Source: Tachypleus tridentatus (Eukaryota; Arthropoda; Merostomata; Xiphosura; Limulidae). Taken from it: 64,000 bases of DNA. The notes under the pieces are model-generated. The model ran no database searches. It saw only the letters and a list, made by a program, of their open reading frames with translations, and was not told the origin of the DNA. Each line of letters opens with the position of its first letter. Position 1 is the stretch's first letter. The stretch is from positions 90,028,170 to 90,092,169 of the forward strand of contig NC_134834.1 in assembly GCF_004210375.1 (NCBI RefSeq). The letters run 5' to 3'. The translations under genes and the position numbers were made by a program. Below, in pieces: positions 34,795 to 46,820 of this stretch.

Positions 34795-37020
34795 AACTCT
34801 TGCATTGACTGACACAATGTAGGCCTCCGCACCTGACAAACCAATGTGTGGTTTTGAAGGCTTCATGGGTGTGGCACATCGCTGGCTGTTAAGACGTTAC
34901 GACTGCTAGATAGGATTTATCGATTTCGAAGGGGTATTTTTTGTGATCCACAGGGTAACACCGTTGGTCAGTAGACTCTTAGCTTATTATGAATCCTGTA
35001 ATGACAACTTCATTAGAGTGGATTCCATACCTGTTTTGTAAGATTTCATCATTTCTATCTTGATAGGTTTAATTCGTCTTCAGATAATACCAAGTGTGAT
35101 TCCTTTGATGATGATTGATGTTCTTTACTGTGGGGCTCCTGGAACGTTGTTTGAAATTTTGCTTCAGTTAAAGGCATATGACGGCGAGGATTTGAGAAGT
35201 ACTGGGTGGTGTTATGGCTAATTGGATTTGACGACTGTCTCCCCCCATTGGTAGACTCCTAGTTTCGGGGAATTGGATTTCATGGAAACATGTTTAATGT
35301 CCAAGGCGTTTAACGGTTGATGGAAGTTGGCGGGTAGTCCTTCGATTATAATTATGGTGGAATTAACTGGGTTGTTTGCTTTGGTGAATTTGGTACGTGA
35401 ATTGGTTATTTTACTCTGTGGTTGATGTTTTACCTGAGAGATAAACTTAATTAGATACCTTACCTTTGTTCACTACCTTCGTTAGTGGTTGAATAAGGGT
35501 ATTTCGTACAGTTGTGGAGAAAGTTAGCTGGATGTAGATATAGATTTGACTGCGTTGTCAAATTCGTAGCAGTATCCGGAGAGCTTCCGTAGACCGCTTT
35601 CGATACGGTCCGGCGTAAAATGGCAAGTCGTTGCGGCGAAGTGAGGATAGGTCCTGATGGACGTGTCATTGGCGAATACTGTTTTTCTTCTTTATGACGA
35701 ATGTGTGTGTTGGAATGTTTAGCTCTGTTAAAAATTGTTCTTGATAGGTCGATATAAAATCTTAAATATGAGATAAAGAAAGTCTTACCTATCTTTTACC
35801 TCTTATCTGTGAATGAATACAATACAATATCAGTAAATACCAAGTTCAAAATATTGATCAATACCAGTCAAATGAGTCCATTCTAAATAGAAGTCTCTGA
35901 CGTTGGTTCTGCCATACATAAAGTCTCTTTGAGTTTTAGAATCATTCAGGAGAGACATTGAGTCCGTACATTCATGTGACATTAGAAGTCTGCTAACTGA
36001 ATGAAAAATGTATGTCATTGCAATTGACAAAGCACAAATAACTCACTATACAGACTTGTTCTTAACAACAACGACACAAAAAACAAATATAGGGTTTTTA
36101 AAGAATAATTATAAATATTTTGAAAGCTATAATTGAAATTCTAGTTTAATTTGCTGACCTTCTTGTACTGTTTTAAAACTGGTTTATAAAGTGTTTTTAA
36201 ATTCATTAAAATTCGCATACTTCTCTAACATGTCGTATAACGTGTAATTAGTAAAACAGATAAATACTTTTCATTTTTATCAACTTGGCAACTAATAAGT
36301 CATTATTGTGCATTTATTATCAAAATAACCAAACTCTGTTATATATAACAGCGAGAGTCCTATATCCACAGTCACCTCCAAGACAAAGAGTACAATTTAT
36401 ATCCCACGTTTTAGCTTGTACCCTGGTTTCCTTTCAATTAGTGTACAGTTTTTATTTTTGTTTCGGGTTCTTTTTGGTTATAACAAACTTATATAATTAT
36501 TCAGGTCATGATTTGCTGTTTTTAACGCAGTCCTACCTTTTGATTTTGTTTTAATTTACTTATCAGTTTTAATATTCTCTTAAAGTACACACTTGTCTCT
36601 ATGTTGTCTTTAATAACTAAGTTTGTGATCAAAATGATTTATAGACATATATTTCATTAGTCGACATTACACTGTAAAACATGCCAAATAAAATATACTA
36701 ACAAACATTTGTGCTGAAAGTATCGCCTACTTGGTAAACATTTTAAGCAAACTCTCTCATATAAACGTACTAAAATCTAATCAATATTCATACAGAAACT
36801 AACGTATTACTAGCAACAGGTATTTTATAAAGTATATTGTTATCACGAAGAGTATTTTTTGCAATTTTAATATTTTGTAAGACTCCGTTAAATGCTTTAT
36901 TTTAATTTTAACTTTTATATATTTTAATTTTTTTCTGTTATTCTAATTAATCGAAATATAAAATATTTTGTTGTTTATAAATAAATTGAGGAAATGTTGA
37001 TTGTTTCTCAAACCTTTATT
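34795..37020. repeat. Duplicated block A, copy 2
   Basis: Direct copy of 2,640-5,560, shorter through two deletions (or insertions in the partner). Similarity runs from GCATTGACTGACACAATG at the left to CTCAAACCTTTATT at the right, after which the two diverge completely. Confidence 0.7.
34800..35740 (-). pseudogene. Relic of non-LTR retrotransposon ORF1, copy 2
   Basis: Minus-strand ORF1 relic. It keeps a segment lost in copy 1. At about 35,385-35,220 it reads without stops as NSTIIIIEGLPANF and then SPKLGVYQWGETVVKSN, which resembles the start of a gag/PRE_C2HC-type RNA-binding domain. The N-terminal SPQRLAILRRTVSKAV segment is shared with copy 1. The zinc-knuckle segment is decayed (GLSGAEAYIVS where copy 1 has MFGGIHHVS). 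A perfect acceptor-like TTTTTAACAG lies at the upstream edge of the N-terminal segment; it may be chance. Confidence 0.5.
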
Positions 37021-38600
37021 TATGACAACCTTATAACATTTAAATCTGTCTCTGTCCAGAGTAACAGTTTCTGAGAGTTTGGATATATAACTTTTAACAA
37101 AATTTGAAATATTCATGTGCTTACAAATGTTTAACGTAATCACTCCAGTAACATGTTTCAAGTGTAAATAATAAATGTAATACATTGTGAAATAATAATT
37201 TGCTCTCACAACAGATACAAATACCTACAATATGCAATTAACCAATATGACACATCAATTTTGAAACACTTAAGTTCTAATTATGATTATGTTGCTAAGT
37301 TCTACATGTTTAACATACAAATACCACTGACTTTACTTTCCTCTATACTCTGTGTAGATTAAATACACTTGTGTTAGGTATAACCTTAAAATTACAACAC
37401 ATGACATATAGAATAATTTGTTGTATTTTACAGAATTTTTGCTACATTTTATAAAACGTTTATCAGCTCATAACATATACATTACTGACCTTTGTTTGTA
37501 CAGTTTTAAGGCCTGCATATAGTCTCAAAATATAAACCATGGGTGGTTTCAGACAGCTTATTCATGAAGAGAGATACAGAAATCGAATATCCTGCAGCAA
37601 AATAAAAAGAATGAAAGATGAAATCCCACAACTCACTTATCTTCTAATTCCATATTTGTTGCTTATTTATGATACATTTTGATAATCTTTAAGTACATTC
37701 ATTATGTGAAATATTCTATTCTAATAGAAAAGTTCAAAACAAAATGTTTCTATAATAAAAATAATAAACTGGGATAACATATGGGTTGATATGGTTTTAC
37801 AACAGTTAGTTTTTGTCTGATATACTATAGTACCAGAATTTACAGAGAAAGCAGTAAAACTATTACATGAAACACATAATATATTGATATACATTTTAAT
37901 TTTTATTTGATAAAAAATTAAGGGCCAAAGTGCACAAATTTAAAATAACTGTCTGCCTCCATAAAAATTTAATAACTAGCAATGTTTTCCAAATGTCTTT
38001 ATGCATTACATATATATAAACATACATACATATAAACACACACATACATATATACATACACATCCATTCATTCTTATAAATAATTAAAATTTAACAATAG
38101 ATAGCTAGTTAGACATGGTATTTGACACAGAGAAAAGCAACTGAGTATTTATTTGCTATACTACACAATAAAAGCTAGTGACCTACTTTTCAGGTTTATA
38201 TGGCTATTGCTTTTGAAATTCTTTATTATATATCCTTTCTATTCAAGTAGGGTGATACTGTCTGGTTTCAAGATTAAAATATGTCAAAAAGTAGTGAGTG
38301 GCAATTATACATTGTGAGTCTTCAAGATTTGGTCGTCAAATGAAAAAAAATTAAACTACTGGTGTTGACTGGGCATGAAAATTAGTTGATAAATGTTAGC
38401 TTTATTTGTTTAATAAATATACAGACATATACATATATATTGCTAAGCTAGAGATTACACATACAGGACCAGCATGAAAGTAGGTTAGTTGTAATAATTG
38501 AAAACTCTTGGCATGGCTTTTAACACAGAGTACAGACTTCATACTTTACAGTTTTAAGTGCAGTGTTAGTATAAGTTTATAAAACTTATGAACTACACCA
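37021..38600. other. No gene seen; (CATA)n-rich microsatellite
   Basis: AT-rich intergenic sequence. A CATA/CA-rich tract lies at about 38,008-38,066. No coding region is supported. Confidence 0.45.
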
Positions 38601-38608
38601 TCAAATAA

Positions 38609-38661
38609 TGGTTGGTTCGTTGATTTGGTATCTTATGGCACAAAGCAGCTGGCCTATCTGA
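38609..38661 (-). other. LINE 3' tail resembling the SINE tails
   Basis: On the minus strand it contains CAGATAGGCC, GCTTTGTGCCATAAGA and ACCAAATCAACGAACC in order. The SINE tail at 39,050-39,110 has CAGATAGCCC, GCTTTGTGCGAAATT and CCAAAACCAAAC. The second SINE family has CAGATAGCC and a TATAAGAAAAC-like stretch. The order and spacing suggest a shared recognition tail. Confidence 0.55.
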
Positions 38662-38832
38662 TGAAAAGTTAAAGTAAATTTAGTAAAATTCATAAAAGGA
38701 AATTAAGGTAAAACAAAACAAAGTTTAAAAAACACATAAATATCATAAAACCAATGTTTACATCTAGTCTACAAAATCAAGAGAAACCTACAGTAATTCA
38801 AGTTGTAAAGGACGTTCTATAGCGTGACTGTA

Positions 38833-39114
38833 GGCCCGGCATGGCCAAGCGTGTTAAGGCGTGCGACTCGTAATCTGAGGGTCGCGGGTTCGCATCCCGG
38901 TCGCGCCAAACATGCTCGCCCTTTCAGTCGTGGGGCGTTATAATGTTACGGTCAATCCCACTATTCGTTGGTAAAAGAGTAGCCCAAGAGTTGACGGTGG
39001 GTGTTGATGACTAGCTGCCTTCCCTCTAGTCTTACAGTGCTAAATTAAAGACGGCTAGCACAGATAGCCCTGGGTAGCTTTGTGCGAAATTCCAAAACCA
39101 AACAAAAACAAACA
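38833..39114 (+). repeat. tRNA-Thr-type SINE, best-preserved copy, with 12-bp target duplication
   Basis: The head GGCCCGGCATGGCCAAGCG begins a tRNA-like unit with anticodon-loop CTCGTAA (Thr-CGT-like) and B-box GGTTCGCATCC. The body follows (CAAACATGCTCGCCCTTTC, then CTGCCTTCCCTCTAG) and an A-rich tail. AGCGTGACTGTA is duplicated exactly at 38,821-38,832 and 39,115-39,126. The acceptor stem pairs poorly, so this is a SINE head and not a tRNA gene. It sits inside the 3' UTR of the LINE. Confidence 0.95.
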
Positions 39115-39129
39115 AGCGTGACTGTAATA

Positions 39130-39395
39130 ATCATAACTCACCAGGAAGACTAATAGGTAAGTGCAAAAACCATTGTCAGTCACTTGAAGTTGGCCTTTCC
39201 AGTCCAGATTCAGAGTTATTTGACGTTATGGCTATTTTCAAACAGTAAAGTAGTAAAAGTTTTAAAAACTTGTAGTAAAATTTTAATAAGAACTCGCAAG
39301 GATGACTAGTGGGTAGTTCAAACAGCAGCGTTAGTCACCTGAAGTTGTCCTTTCCAGTCCTAGTTTCGAGTTATTTCATGTTATGGCCATTTTGT
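39130..39395 (-). repeat. Direct repeat in the LINE 3' UTR
   Basis: Two tandem units of about 160-170 bp. Each contains AGTCAC(T/C)TGAAGTTG, CCTTTCCAGTCC, GAGTTATTT and GTTATGGC(T/C)ATTTT (about 39,178 and 39,334). They lie between the SINE insertion and the end of LINE coding sequence. Confidence 0.75.
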
Positions 39396-39479
39396 AATTT
39401 CAAATCGAACTAGATGGACTGCAATTCTTAAAGTGTAATCACATTAAAAAGGTCTAATATATAAATTAAAAACTGAACT

Positions 39480-40760
39480 GGAATTAAAAAGATTAATGGC
39501 CTTTAAAAAATTAAAAACATTTCCAAGGTGGACAGTGTCATCATCACCAATAACACTGTCTAACATTATGGACAAACCTTAGGAGATAACATGTTTAAAA
39601 TGGTTTTGTCGTTGAGAGTCGTCACAACAGCAAGAAAGTAGAATGTGGCTTAGCGTGACCTAAGTGTAACACAGAGTAAATATTGGTGCATCAGTTCCAG
39701 ATAAAAGAAAATGATGAGTTAAAAAGCCGTGACGAATGTATAGTCTAGGTAGAACAACTTCCTCTTTCTGATCTTTACAGAAGCAAGATGGCCAAAGTTC
39801 AATATAGGGTTTTATTTAGAAAAGCTTTTTTTCACGTTGCTCACTCCAAGTCGACTGCTAGCTGGCACAGAGCCGAGCCTTGAATACAGGACCATAGTCC
39901 ATGTATGGAACAGTCACAGCAGTGACAATGCCAAAGCAGATAGATTTAGCTGCGATGTTGGCAAGCTCATTCCTGCGAATAGCAACGTGGCCTGGTATCC
40001 AGAACTGGATAGAAGTAGATGTTAAAGAGAAATGGGCCAGTCAGTTTTGAATATCGGCGAGAAAATGGTATGAACTGACATTAAACGATTCCAGAGCCAG
40101 TAGAGAACTAAGCGAGTCAGTCTAAATAGCGCAGTTTGAGTACTGCTTAGATTCTATGTGATCCAGGGCAAGAGAAATGAAATACAGTTCAGCAGTGAAA
40201 CACAGAAGCTGTAGAGGGGATTCTGTGCACAACCACCGAATCTCAACAAGCCATGAGAGAGTCCACAGTGTCACCTGATCTTGAACAATCCATATAAATA
40301 GGAATTGAAGGAAGATTCGAAAGATGTTCAGCAAATAATACATAGTATTTCCAATCGAGAGTATCTGCTTTTCTCAGATGACTTAAAGTTAGGTCACATT
40401 TGGAAACTGTAAGAAGCCATGGTGGGATGGGCCTACCAGTGGATACAGCAATGTTATCCAAGGACAGACCGAATTCATCTAACTACACCTGAATAGGAAA
40501 ACCAAAAGGACCAATGGCAGATCATCTATTCTGAAAAGTATGGCCTACTGAGGAATGAAAACACAGCCCCAGGTGGAATGCTTTGGTAAGGAACGAAGAT
40601 TTGAAGCATATAGTAAAGACAGTTGCAAACAGGAGAGGTGCAAATAAGGTTCATGAGACTCTATGTATAAGCTCTGATCTGGTAAATTGCAGAAAGCCCC
40701 AGTGCAGAGTCGAGGTCCTCGATGATTAATGGAGTCCAGCATCTTTTAAGGCCAAGGTCC
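39480..40760 (-). pseudogene. LINE ORF2 C-terminus: RNase H and terminal extension
   Basis: Minus-strand fragments. The segment LDSINHRGPRLCTGAF, then SLYIESHEPYL and LRSLPKHS (40,545-40,740), follows the RT thumb in RNase H-type LINEs. The RNase H core has IYMDCSRSGD (about 40,290; functional enzymes have D-G-S), ELYFISLALDHIE with the catalytic Glu (about 40,180), and WIPGHVAIRRNELA (about 39,990) matching W-x-P-G-H-x-x-I-x-x-N-E-x-A. A terminal segment VIGDDDTVHLG (about 39,540) matches the C-terminal extension of such ORF2s. The DG to DC change and many stops show it is dead. Confidence 0.75.
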
Positions 40761-41039
40761 TGGCAGAGCCATAGACTAGTGACTCATACTCGAGTTTTAA
40801 TTGAATAACAGCATTATATACCTTTAGCACAGAACATCGATTCACTCACCAAGTGGTGGAAGAGAGTACATGGAGGATGTTCAGTGCTCTTGTAGATTTG
40901 ACTCGTAGCTGCTTGATGTGTGGTAAAAAGGTCAGCTTATGGTCAAAGTTAAACCCTAAGAACTTGTTCTCAGGGACCACAGGCAGCACAACTTCACCGA
41001 TACGGAGTTCAGGATCAGGGTGAATACTCCATTGGTGAC

Positions 41040-41900
41040 AAAAGTTCGTGCAAATGGTTTTAGAGAGAGAGAGAGAAGTTAAAACCGTTTACTGTGGTCT
41101 ACTTCAATAAATGATTGAAGGCAGTCTGTAGCTGCTGCTCAATATACCTTATGTTTGACAACTGACATGAGATGTAAAAGTCGTCAACATAGATCCCATT
41201 TGCAATAGTGAGAAAGAGTTGTTCAGTGATGGCATTAATCTTTATACTCAAAAGTGTGACACTCAAAGCACAGTTCTGAGGGACTCCAACTTCCTGTAGA
41301 AAATAACTGGGAAGTGTCGAACCCACACACTCTTTGAATCTCTTGTCTATTAAAAAGTTCTTAATAAAAATGGGTAAATAGCCACGTAACCCACATATAT
41401 ACGAAGGTCTCACAAAATGCCATACCTCCATGTTATGTCATAAGCCTTCTCAATGTCAATGATTATTGATACAAGATGTTGTCGTTTGAAAAAGGCTTCT
41501 CTGATTGACGTTTCAAGTCAAATCAGTTGATCCACAGTGGAGAGCTATCATCGGAACTCACACTGGGTGGGCAAAAGGGGGTTCATTCGAAGAACCAAAC
41601 ATGACGAGCATTAACTATCCTCTCTAAGATCTTACATAGACAGCTTATCAAAGCAATTGCATGGCTGTTTGAAGGAATCTTGGGATTCTTCCCAGGCTTA
41701 GAGAAAGGTACTAAAATAGCCTGGAGCCATGCATCAGGAAAAACATTCTCCTGCCAGATCCCGTTAAAAACAATCAGAAGAATAGGAAGAGAAGCAGGAG
41801 ATAGATGGCACAGCATTTCATAGTGTACATCATCAGGTCCAACCAATGTACTGCTAGACTGATGAAGGGCCAAAGTGAGTTTCACCAGTATAATGGAATG
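41040..41900 (-). pseudogene. LINE ORF2 reverse transcriptase, broken
   Basis: The fingers region (41,583-41,885) reads VGPDDVHYEMLCHL, then PDAWLQAILVPFSKPGKNP and ISCLCKILERIV, matching RT motifs 1-2a. The palm (41,099-41,431) has GVPQNCALSVTLLSIKIN (functional: G-V-P-Q-G-S-V-L-S-P) and YVDDF, which retains the catalytic Asp pair. Between them the frame is lost and about 60 codons are garbled. Not functional. Confidence 0.8.
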
Positions 41901-42099
41901 AGTATTGTCACAGAGATAATCAGCTCAAAAGGAAATAGGTGATCGCTCTGCCCAAGTCATCTTACCCACCGAGCATGTGTACAGGCCTGCTGGAATGCGA
42001 TGCGGTTTGAGGGTTTGAGATATCTACAGAAAGTATCTCCGGTCTGTTTTTGAGCCTTCTATGCCATGTGGCAGACAGGATTCTACCACGGATGAGGAT

Positions 42100-42945
42100 A
42101 TCGTGGTAGTATGTCTAGGTTTTAGGAATACATTGGGTATTTGTCTGTATAATACAGTCAGTTACTGTTGCCACACAGTTATCTATTGATGGCTTACAGA
42201 TGATGACAGGATCATGTTCAGCAAGAGCAGTGAAAGAGGGCCAGTTTGGGTAATCCAGCTTCCACCGTGGTACGTGAGTCAAATGGCATCGACTACAGCC
42301 AGTTTCTCTCAAACTTATGGAAAAATAATCACTGCCTCTTGAATTATTGTCAACACTCCATGAAAATGGGAGAAAAGTGAAGGGGAGCAAACTGACAGAT
42401 CAATAGCAGTAAAGGACTGACTAGGTGCATGAAAATAAGTAAAAGAACCAGTATTGAAAAGAGAAAGGTTGTGATCAGAGAGCATAAAATTTACAGAGTG
42501 ACCCCTCTTATCAATATCAGCACTTCCCCAGAGGGGATGATGTCTATTAAAGTCCCCCAGGATGAAAAAGGGAGACGGCAAGCAACTGTTCAATGAGAAC
42601 ATCAACATCTGATTGATCATGGCTCTCCAAGCAACAGGTAGAGAGAATAAACAGTAATGGTATGACTCAAGGAAACACATATGGCTATGGCCTCTAAGGG
42701 TGTGTCGAGTGGCATAGACAGAGTGGTACATGCTGATCAACCAACAGTGCCAATCCTCTTTACACTCTTCCATCACTCAGCCTGTCATTTCTGTACAAAG
42801 AAAACTGCCGAATGATGACTATCAGCAGGTTTCAGAAATGTTTCCTGTAAGAAAAGACATACAGGATGATTGGAAGCAATTAGTGTTTTGATGTCATCCA
42901 AATTAGAACATAAACCTCAACAGTTCCATATTATCAAAATGGCCA
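42100..42945 (-). pseudogene. LINE ORF2 EEP endonuclease, broken
   Basis: It starts at an ATG near 42,945 (MAILIIWNC, cf. L-Q-W-N-C), followed by NLDDIKTLIAS and LFLQETFL with the catalytic Glu. Then come FFILGDFNRHHPLWG (Asp and Asn, about 42,555) and a C-terminal part ending near 42,115. Shifts and stops intervene, including near 42,780. It precedes the RT at 41.0-41.9 kb in the expected order. Confidence 0.8.
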
Positions 42946-43429
42946 TTTTTACTTACATGTAGGTAAATTGGGTGAAGAACACTTCTGTTTATGACCATGT
43001 TTTTTCTTTACTGTCTTTATTCGAGGGAGATCTATCGACCTACATGAACCCTGCGCTGGGTCGAATTAGCAGGTCTTTGCTGTTGGAAGTGGATTCCAGT
43101 GACTGAGGACGACGAATGATTGTTTTGCATCTTGGGGTGGGAGAAGAAGATGTATCAGAGGAAATGCCTGTAACTGAAACCAAAGAAAATGGATCTTAGG
43201 ATTTGATGGAATGTATATAAGGGACAGAGATAAGTGTTAAAGTTGATTCATCAACGTTTTTCACCACGGAGGTCAAAAGACTTTTCATTTATTTTGAGAA
43301 CAATTCTTTTGGAGGCACAGAGAGATCCGTCTGCACTCTCACAATAGTAGCGGAAAAACGTGCAGCAACATACGTCCAAGATGAAGTGGTGGACAGCAAC
43401 TTTTGAACCACAGGATAAGTAATGTTATG

Positions 43430-44210
43430 AATGGTTTTAAATGCTGCACCTCTTTTTCCAACCATTTAGGGCAAGAACGAAAGTAGGATGGGTGAAATCC
43501 ATTGCAATTGTCGCAGTGAGGGTCCGTTTCAAACTCATAGGCATCATGGTCCTTGCTACCACAACAAGCACATGTCAGGGAACCACGACATGACGATTTT
43601 TAGTGGCTGAACCGCTGACACTGAAAACAAAGAGGGTTTGGAATGTATGGCCGTACCCTGCAATTGAGATAAGCTGCCTTTGTGATGGTAGGTGGACGTG
43701 GTGATGTAAATGTCAGAATTAGGATATTGGTCCGTATCGTAATTTCTTCTTTGTGAGTGGAGATACAACTCACTGCAGTAACTCCTTGAGTGGAGAAACC
43801 AGCAAGAATCTCTGACAGGGGATGTTACTCAAATCCCTCTCAACAATAACTCCTTGTGATGAATTCAAAGCAGCATGAGGTGTAACCTCAATAGGTATAT
43901 CCCCAATCACCTTTGAATGCAAGAGAAGTTCACTGTGTTGAGATGTGGATGTTTCCACTAATATGTCACCAGATTGAAGCTTCTTTCCTAACTTTGGAGA
44001 GACGGCAAGTCTCTCTAGTCTCTTCTGAATGAAAAATGGAGACATCTCCCCCTGAGGGTTTGTTTGAAAAAGACTGTAGTATAAGAAAATGAGGTACAAC
44101 AGGTGTTACAGATGTTGAAGATTGCTGTTCAGAATCATCAAGACGTGGTCGTTTACCTATGGACTGTTTTTCACCATTGTTTAAAGTTTTTATATGGAGG
44201 ATCCATTATA
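43430..44210 (-). pseudogene. LINE ORF1: gag-like RNA-binding protein with three CCHC knuckles
   Basis: The N-terminus has a basic GKRPRLDDSEQQS segment (about 44,150). A gag-like RNA-binding domain follows (43,770-44,050: SPKLGKKLQSGDILVET, then VIGDIPIEVTPHAALNSS). After a frame change come CCHC knuckles reading CFQCQRFSH (a stop replaces one residue), CACCGSKDHDAYEC-like and CDNCNGFHPSYFRSC (43,480-43,620). Order and spacing match ORF1 of I/Loa/Jockey-type LINEs. Confidence 0.8.
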
Positions 44211-44650
44211 AAAAAAATATTTCGGAGCCCACTGTCCCCACCCACCATGGAGTCCTAGAAGGGGATGCACTACAGTGTCAAACAAGGACACTGCAGCAAT
44301 GCCAGGGTTTCATGAGCTCTATACCCAAACACCAGCATCAGATACAATGTCCACAACACCTGTTGAGAACATCCAACAATGGAACTTGGTTGACTCTAAC
44401 CCAAGTGGACTAGCCGACTGACCCAAGGGGGGTCACCCAAAGGCTTCCCGTCTACAGGAATTCAATGCCAAAGTGGTGTGTTAGGTTTGGACCCCTGAAC
44501 CACGAGGATACTCTCCTCCCTTTCACGGGTTGTCATGCATGGCAAATACGTGGATGAATATTTAGATCTTAGAGGAGATAAACTGATAGAACAGAACCTT
44601 CCCTGAAAGGTCCCCTCACCATGTGCAGGAATCAACACTGAGGGGTTTTA
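44211..44650 (-). promoter_or_regulatory. LINE 5' UTR
   Basis: About 440 bp between ORF1 and the presumed 5' end, GC-richer than the flank (CCTTTCACGGGTTG, GGTCCCCTCACCATGTGC). It stops abruptly at about 44,650, where AT-rich DNA begins. Confidence 0.5.
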
Positions 44651-46530
44651 AGTTGAAATTCATGAATAGCTGAACTATCAAAAGATATTCATCAAATTAA
44701 AGACTTAACATGGTATGCAATTTTTCCTACCATTCTCTTGTCCTAATTATAATTCAATGTGTAAAAGCAAAGATAAGTTAATAAATGAAACAAATTTGGA
44801 CAAGCGTAAGATGATTTAACTTTTTTCTAATCTTCACAAATGGCTTTTTTTTTCTAACTTTCTAATTTTATTCTATCAAAATAAAATGTAAAATAAGTTA
44901 TTCCTTAATGTTTAAAAAATTATCCTAGTAATAAACTGATAAAATTATCATAAAGAAGTAACCCCTTATTCTTTAGATAAAAAATACAGTGACAAGATTA
45001 CCATAAATTTATCTTAGAAACATTAATTAGAAATAATTTAATTAGAAACACTGCTTTAGCTCTTATTCATTTCAAACTTCATTTGTTCTGCATTTTATTT
45101 AGATGTTATCAGTATATAAAGGAAAAACTTAGAAGAAAAAAGAAAGAAAGAAACTGTTAATATTTAAAATAAAGATATATAAGAATATTATAAATAGCAA
45201 ATTCTATACTGTATACAGTGATTTTAAGAACCTTTTGAATCAACCAATAAAATTTCTATTTTGTGGAATAAGCAACATTATAGTAGAGATTATAGCCAAT
45301 TAAAGAATGCATTAGGCCTGTATATCACAACTGTTTTTTTCAATTTAACTTCTAGTGGAAAAGAGATGTTTAACACATATATACAAATAAAATATCTATC
45401 ACTACAATTTACGTCAAATAATAAAGAAATTAATAGCAAAAAACAATCACTGCAATTGTTCTAACTCTTTAGAAAGCTGTAATTTCTTTAAACATAAATA
45501 TATATTTTAATTTTGTTTATACAGTCTCTGTTCGTAAGCTCAGTTTGATTCTAGATGAAATCGACCACAATGATATGAAGAAATGATATAACAAATTACT
45601 GTTAAAAATGAAAAGATGTTTTATGTAAAAAAATGTACAGTGTTGAGATGTAGCTCTGAAAAAAATGTCTAAAATTACTGTATTTGTTTTTTTTTCTAAA
45701 ACTTTTTCTGTTAATGATTTAATATGGAGATTAATTCCACCATACCAAAGTTAACAAGAAACAACAACAAAAAATTTTAAAGAACACAAGAGTTACATAA
45801 TTAAGTCATGAGGGTAATATAATCACAAGTATATTTCAAGATAATACGTTTGAGTTATTACCTACAGTTGTTCAGAAAGTTTGTACTAAATTACTTTTAG
45901 GTATACTGATGGAGCTGTGATTAAATTTGTATTTAACTTTACTTTTATTTGATAAATACCAAGTATATGATCTGTGACAAATATAAGCAAAAACAATTCT
46001 ATTACTGTTGTTAACTTCTAATTATACTTTAGGAAAAATATTAAGAAACAAAATTTTATAACTGGTAGTGAAAAGTTTACCCAATACGATCTATGAAAAC
46101 ATCATGTTAGAAATTGGGCTACAAACCTTATTATAAAGTGTAGTCCAATCCTTACACTTAAAACACGCTGTTCGACATGGAATTTCACATACAAAATAGA
46201 TGGCGTTACAAATTAAACCTAATAATGAATAAAACTCGCTTTATTAACAAGTTATTACATAAATATTAATACATTTGTTTATATATATAATAACAAAAGA
46301 GATATAAGTTAGAAAGAGGATTAAGTAGTTGTATTTTTTAATACATTGAATATTTAAAACAATTTGAAAACAACGCCAAATAATGCCAGAGAGTTAAGAT
46401 CTTAACATTAGGCTTTACATAATATGCAAGTAAAGTTAGTATATAAACCTATTTAAAATGAATGAAAAATAACTCAATGGTGTTAAAATCAAGTCTCAAT
46501 CAAATTATTAAAAACACTTATTATTAGAAC
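44651..46530. other. No gene seen
   Basis: AT-rich intergenic sequence with poly-purine and poly-T tracts. I find no coding or RNA feature. Confidence 0.45.
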
Positions 46531-46664
46531 ACTTCCTTCCAGTTACTTGTTATTTATAGTGTAGAACACTTCCTTCCAGTTACTTGTTAGTTATAGTGTA
46601 GAACACTTCCTTCCAGTTACTTGTTAGTTAGATTGTAGAACTCTTTCTTCCAGTCACTTGTTAG

Positions 46665-46820
46665 TTGTTTTCCTAGTTGCTTAATGCGAGCCCCACGCTA
46701 GTACTACGGTATGTCTACGGATTTACAACGCCAAAATCAGGTGTTCGATTTCCCTCGGTGTGCAGAGCAGACAGCTTGATGTAACTTTGCTGTAAGAAAA
46801 CAAACACAAACGCTTTATGC
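46665..46820 (+). repeat. Second SINE family, copy inside minisatellite
   Basis: A tRNA-derived unit with CTAGTACTACGGTATGTCTA, an A-box-like stretch, B-box-like GGTGTTCGATTTCCCTCGG, then CAGACAGCTTGATGTAACTTT and an A-rich tail. Its left edge joins a minisatellite unit. Confidence 0.8.

Larger units (their letters stand above)
38605..44650 (-). mobile_element. RNase H-bearing LINE (I/Loa-like group), decayed, near full length
   Basis: On the minus strand, in order: a GC-richer 5' UTR, ORF1 with zinc knuckles, ORF2 (endonuclease, reverse transcriptase, C-terminal RNase H and a short C-terminal extension), and a 3' UTR with a direct repeat and a characteristic tail at 38,609-38,661. About 6.0 kb including one SINE. 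All coding parts carry stops and shifts. No target-site duplication was identified, so the ends are approximate. Confidence 0.8.

Noticed and set aside
38833-38906. Apparent tRNA-Thr(CGT) gene
   Set aside because: It is the head of a SINE with a target-site duplication; the acceptor stem pairs poorly and it is followed by the SINE body.
44159-44413. 84-codon plus-strand frame over the LINE ORF1/5' UTR
   Set aside because: Antisense shadow of the minus-strand LINE; the minus strand carries the recognisable gag-like motifs.
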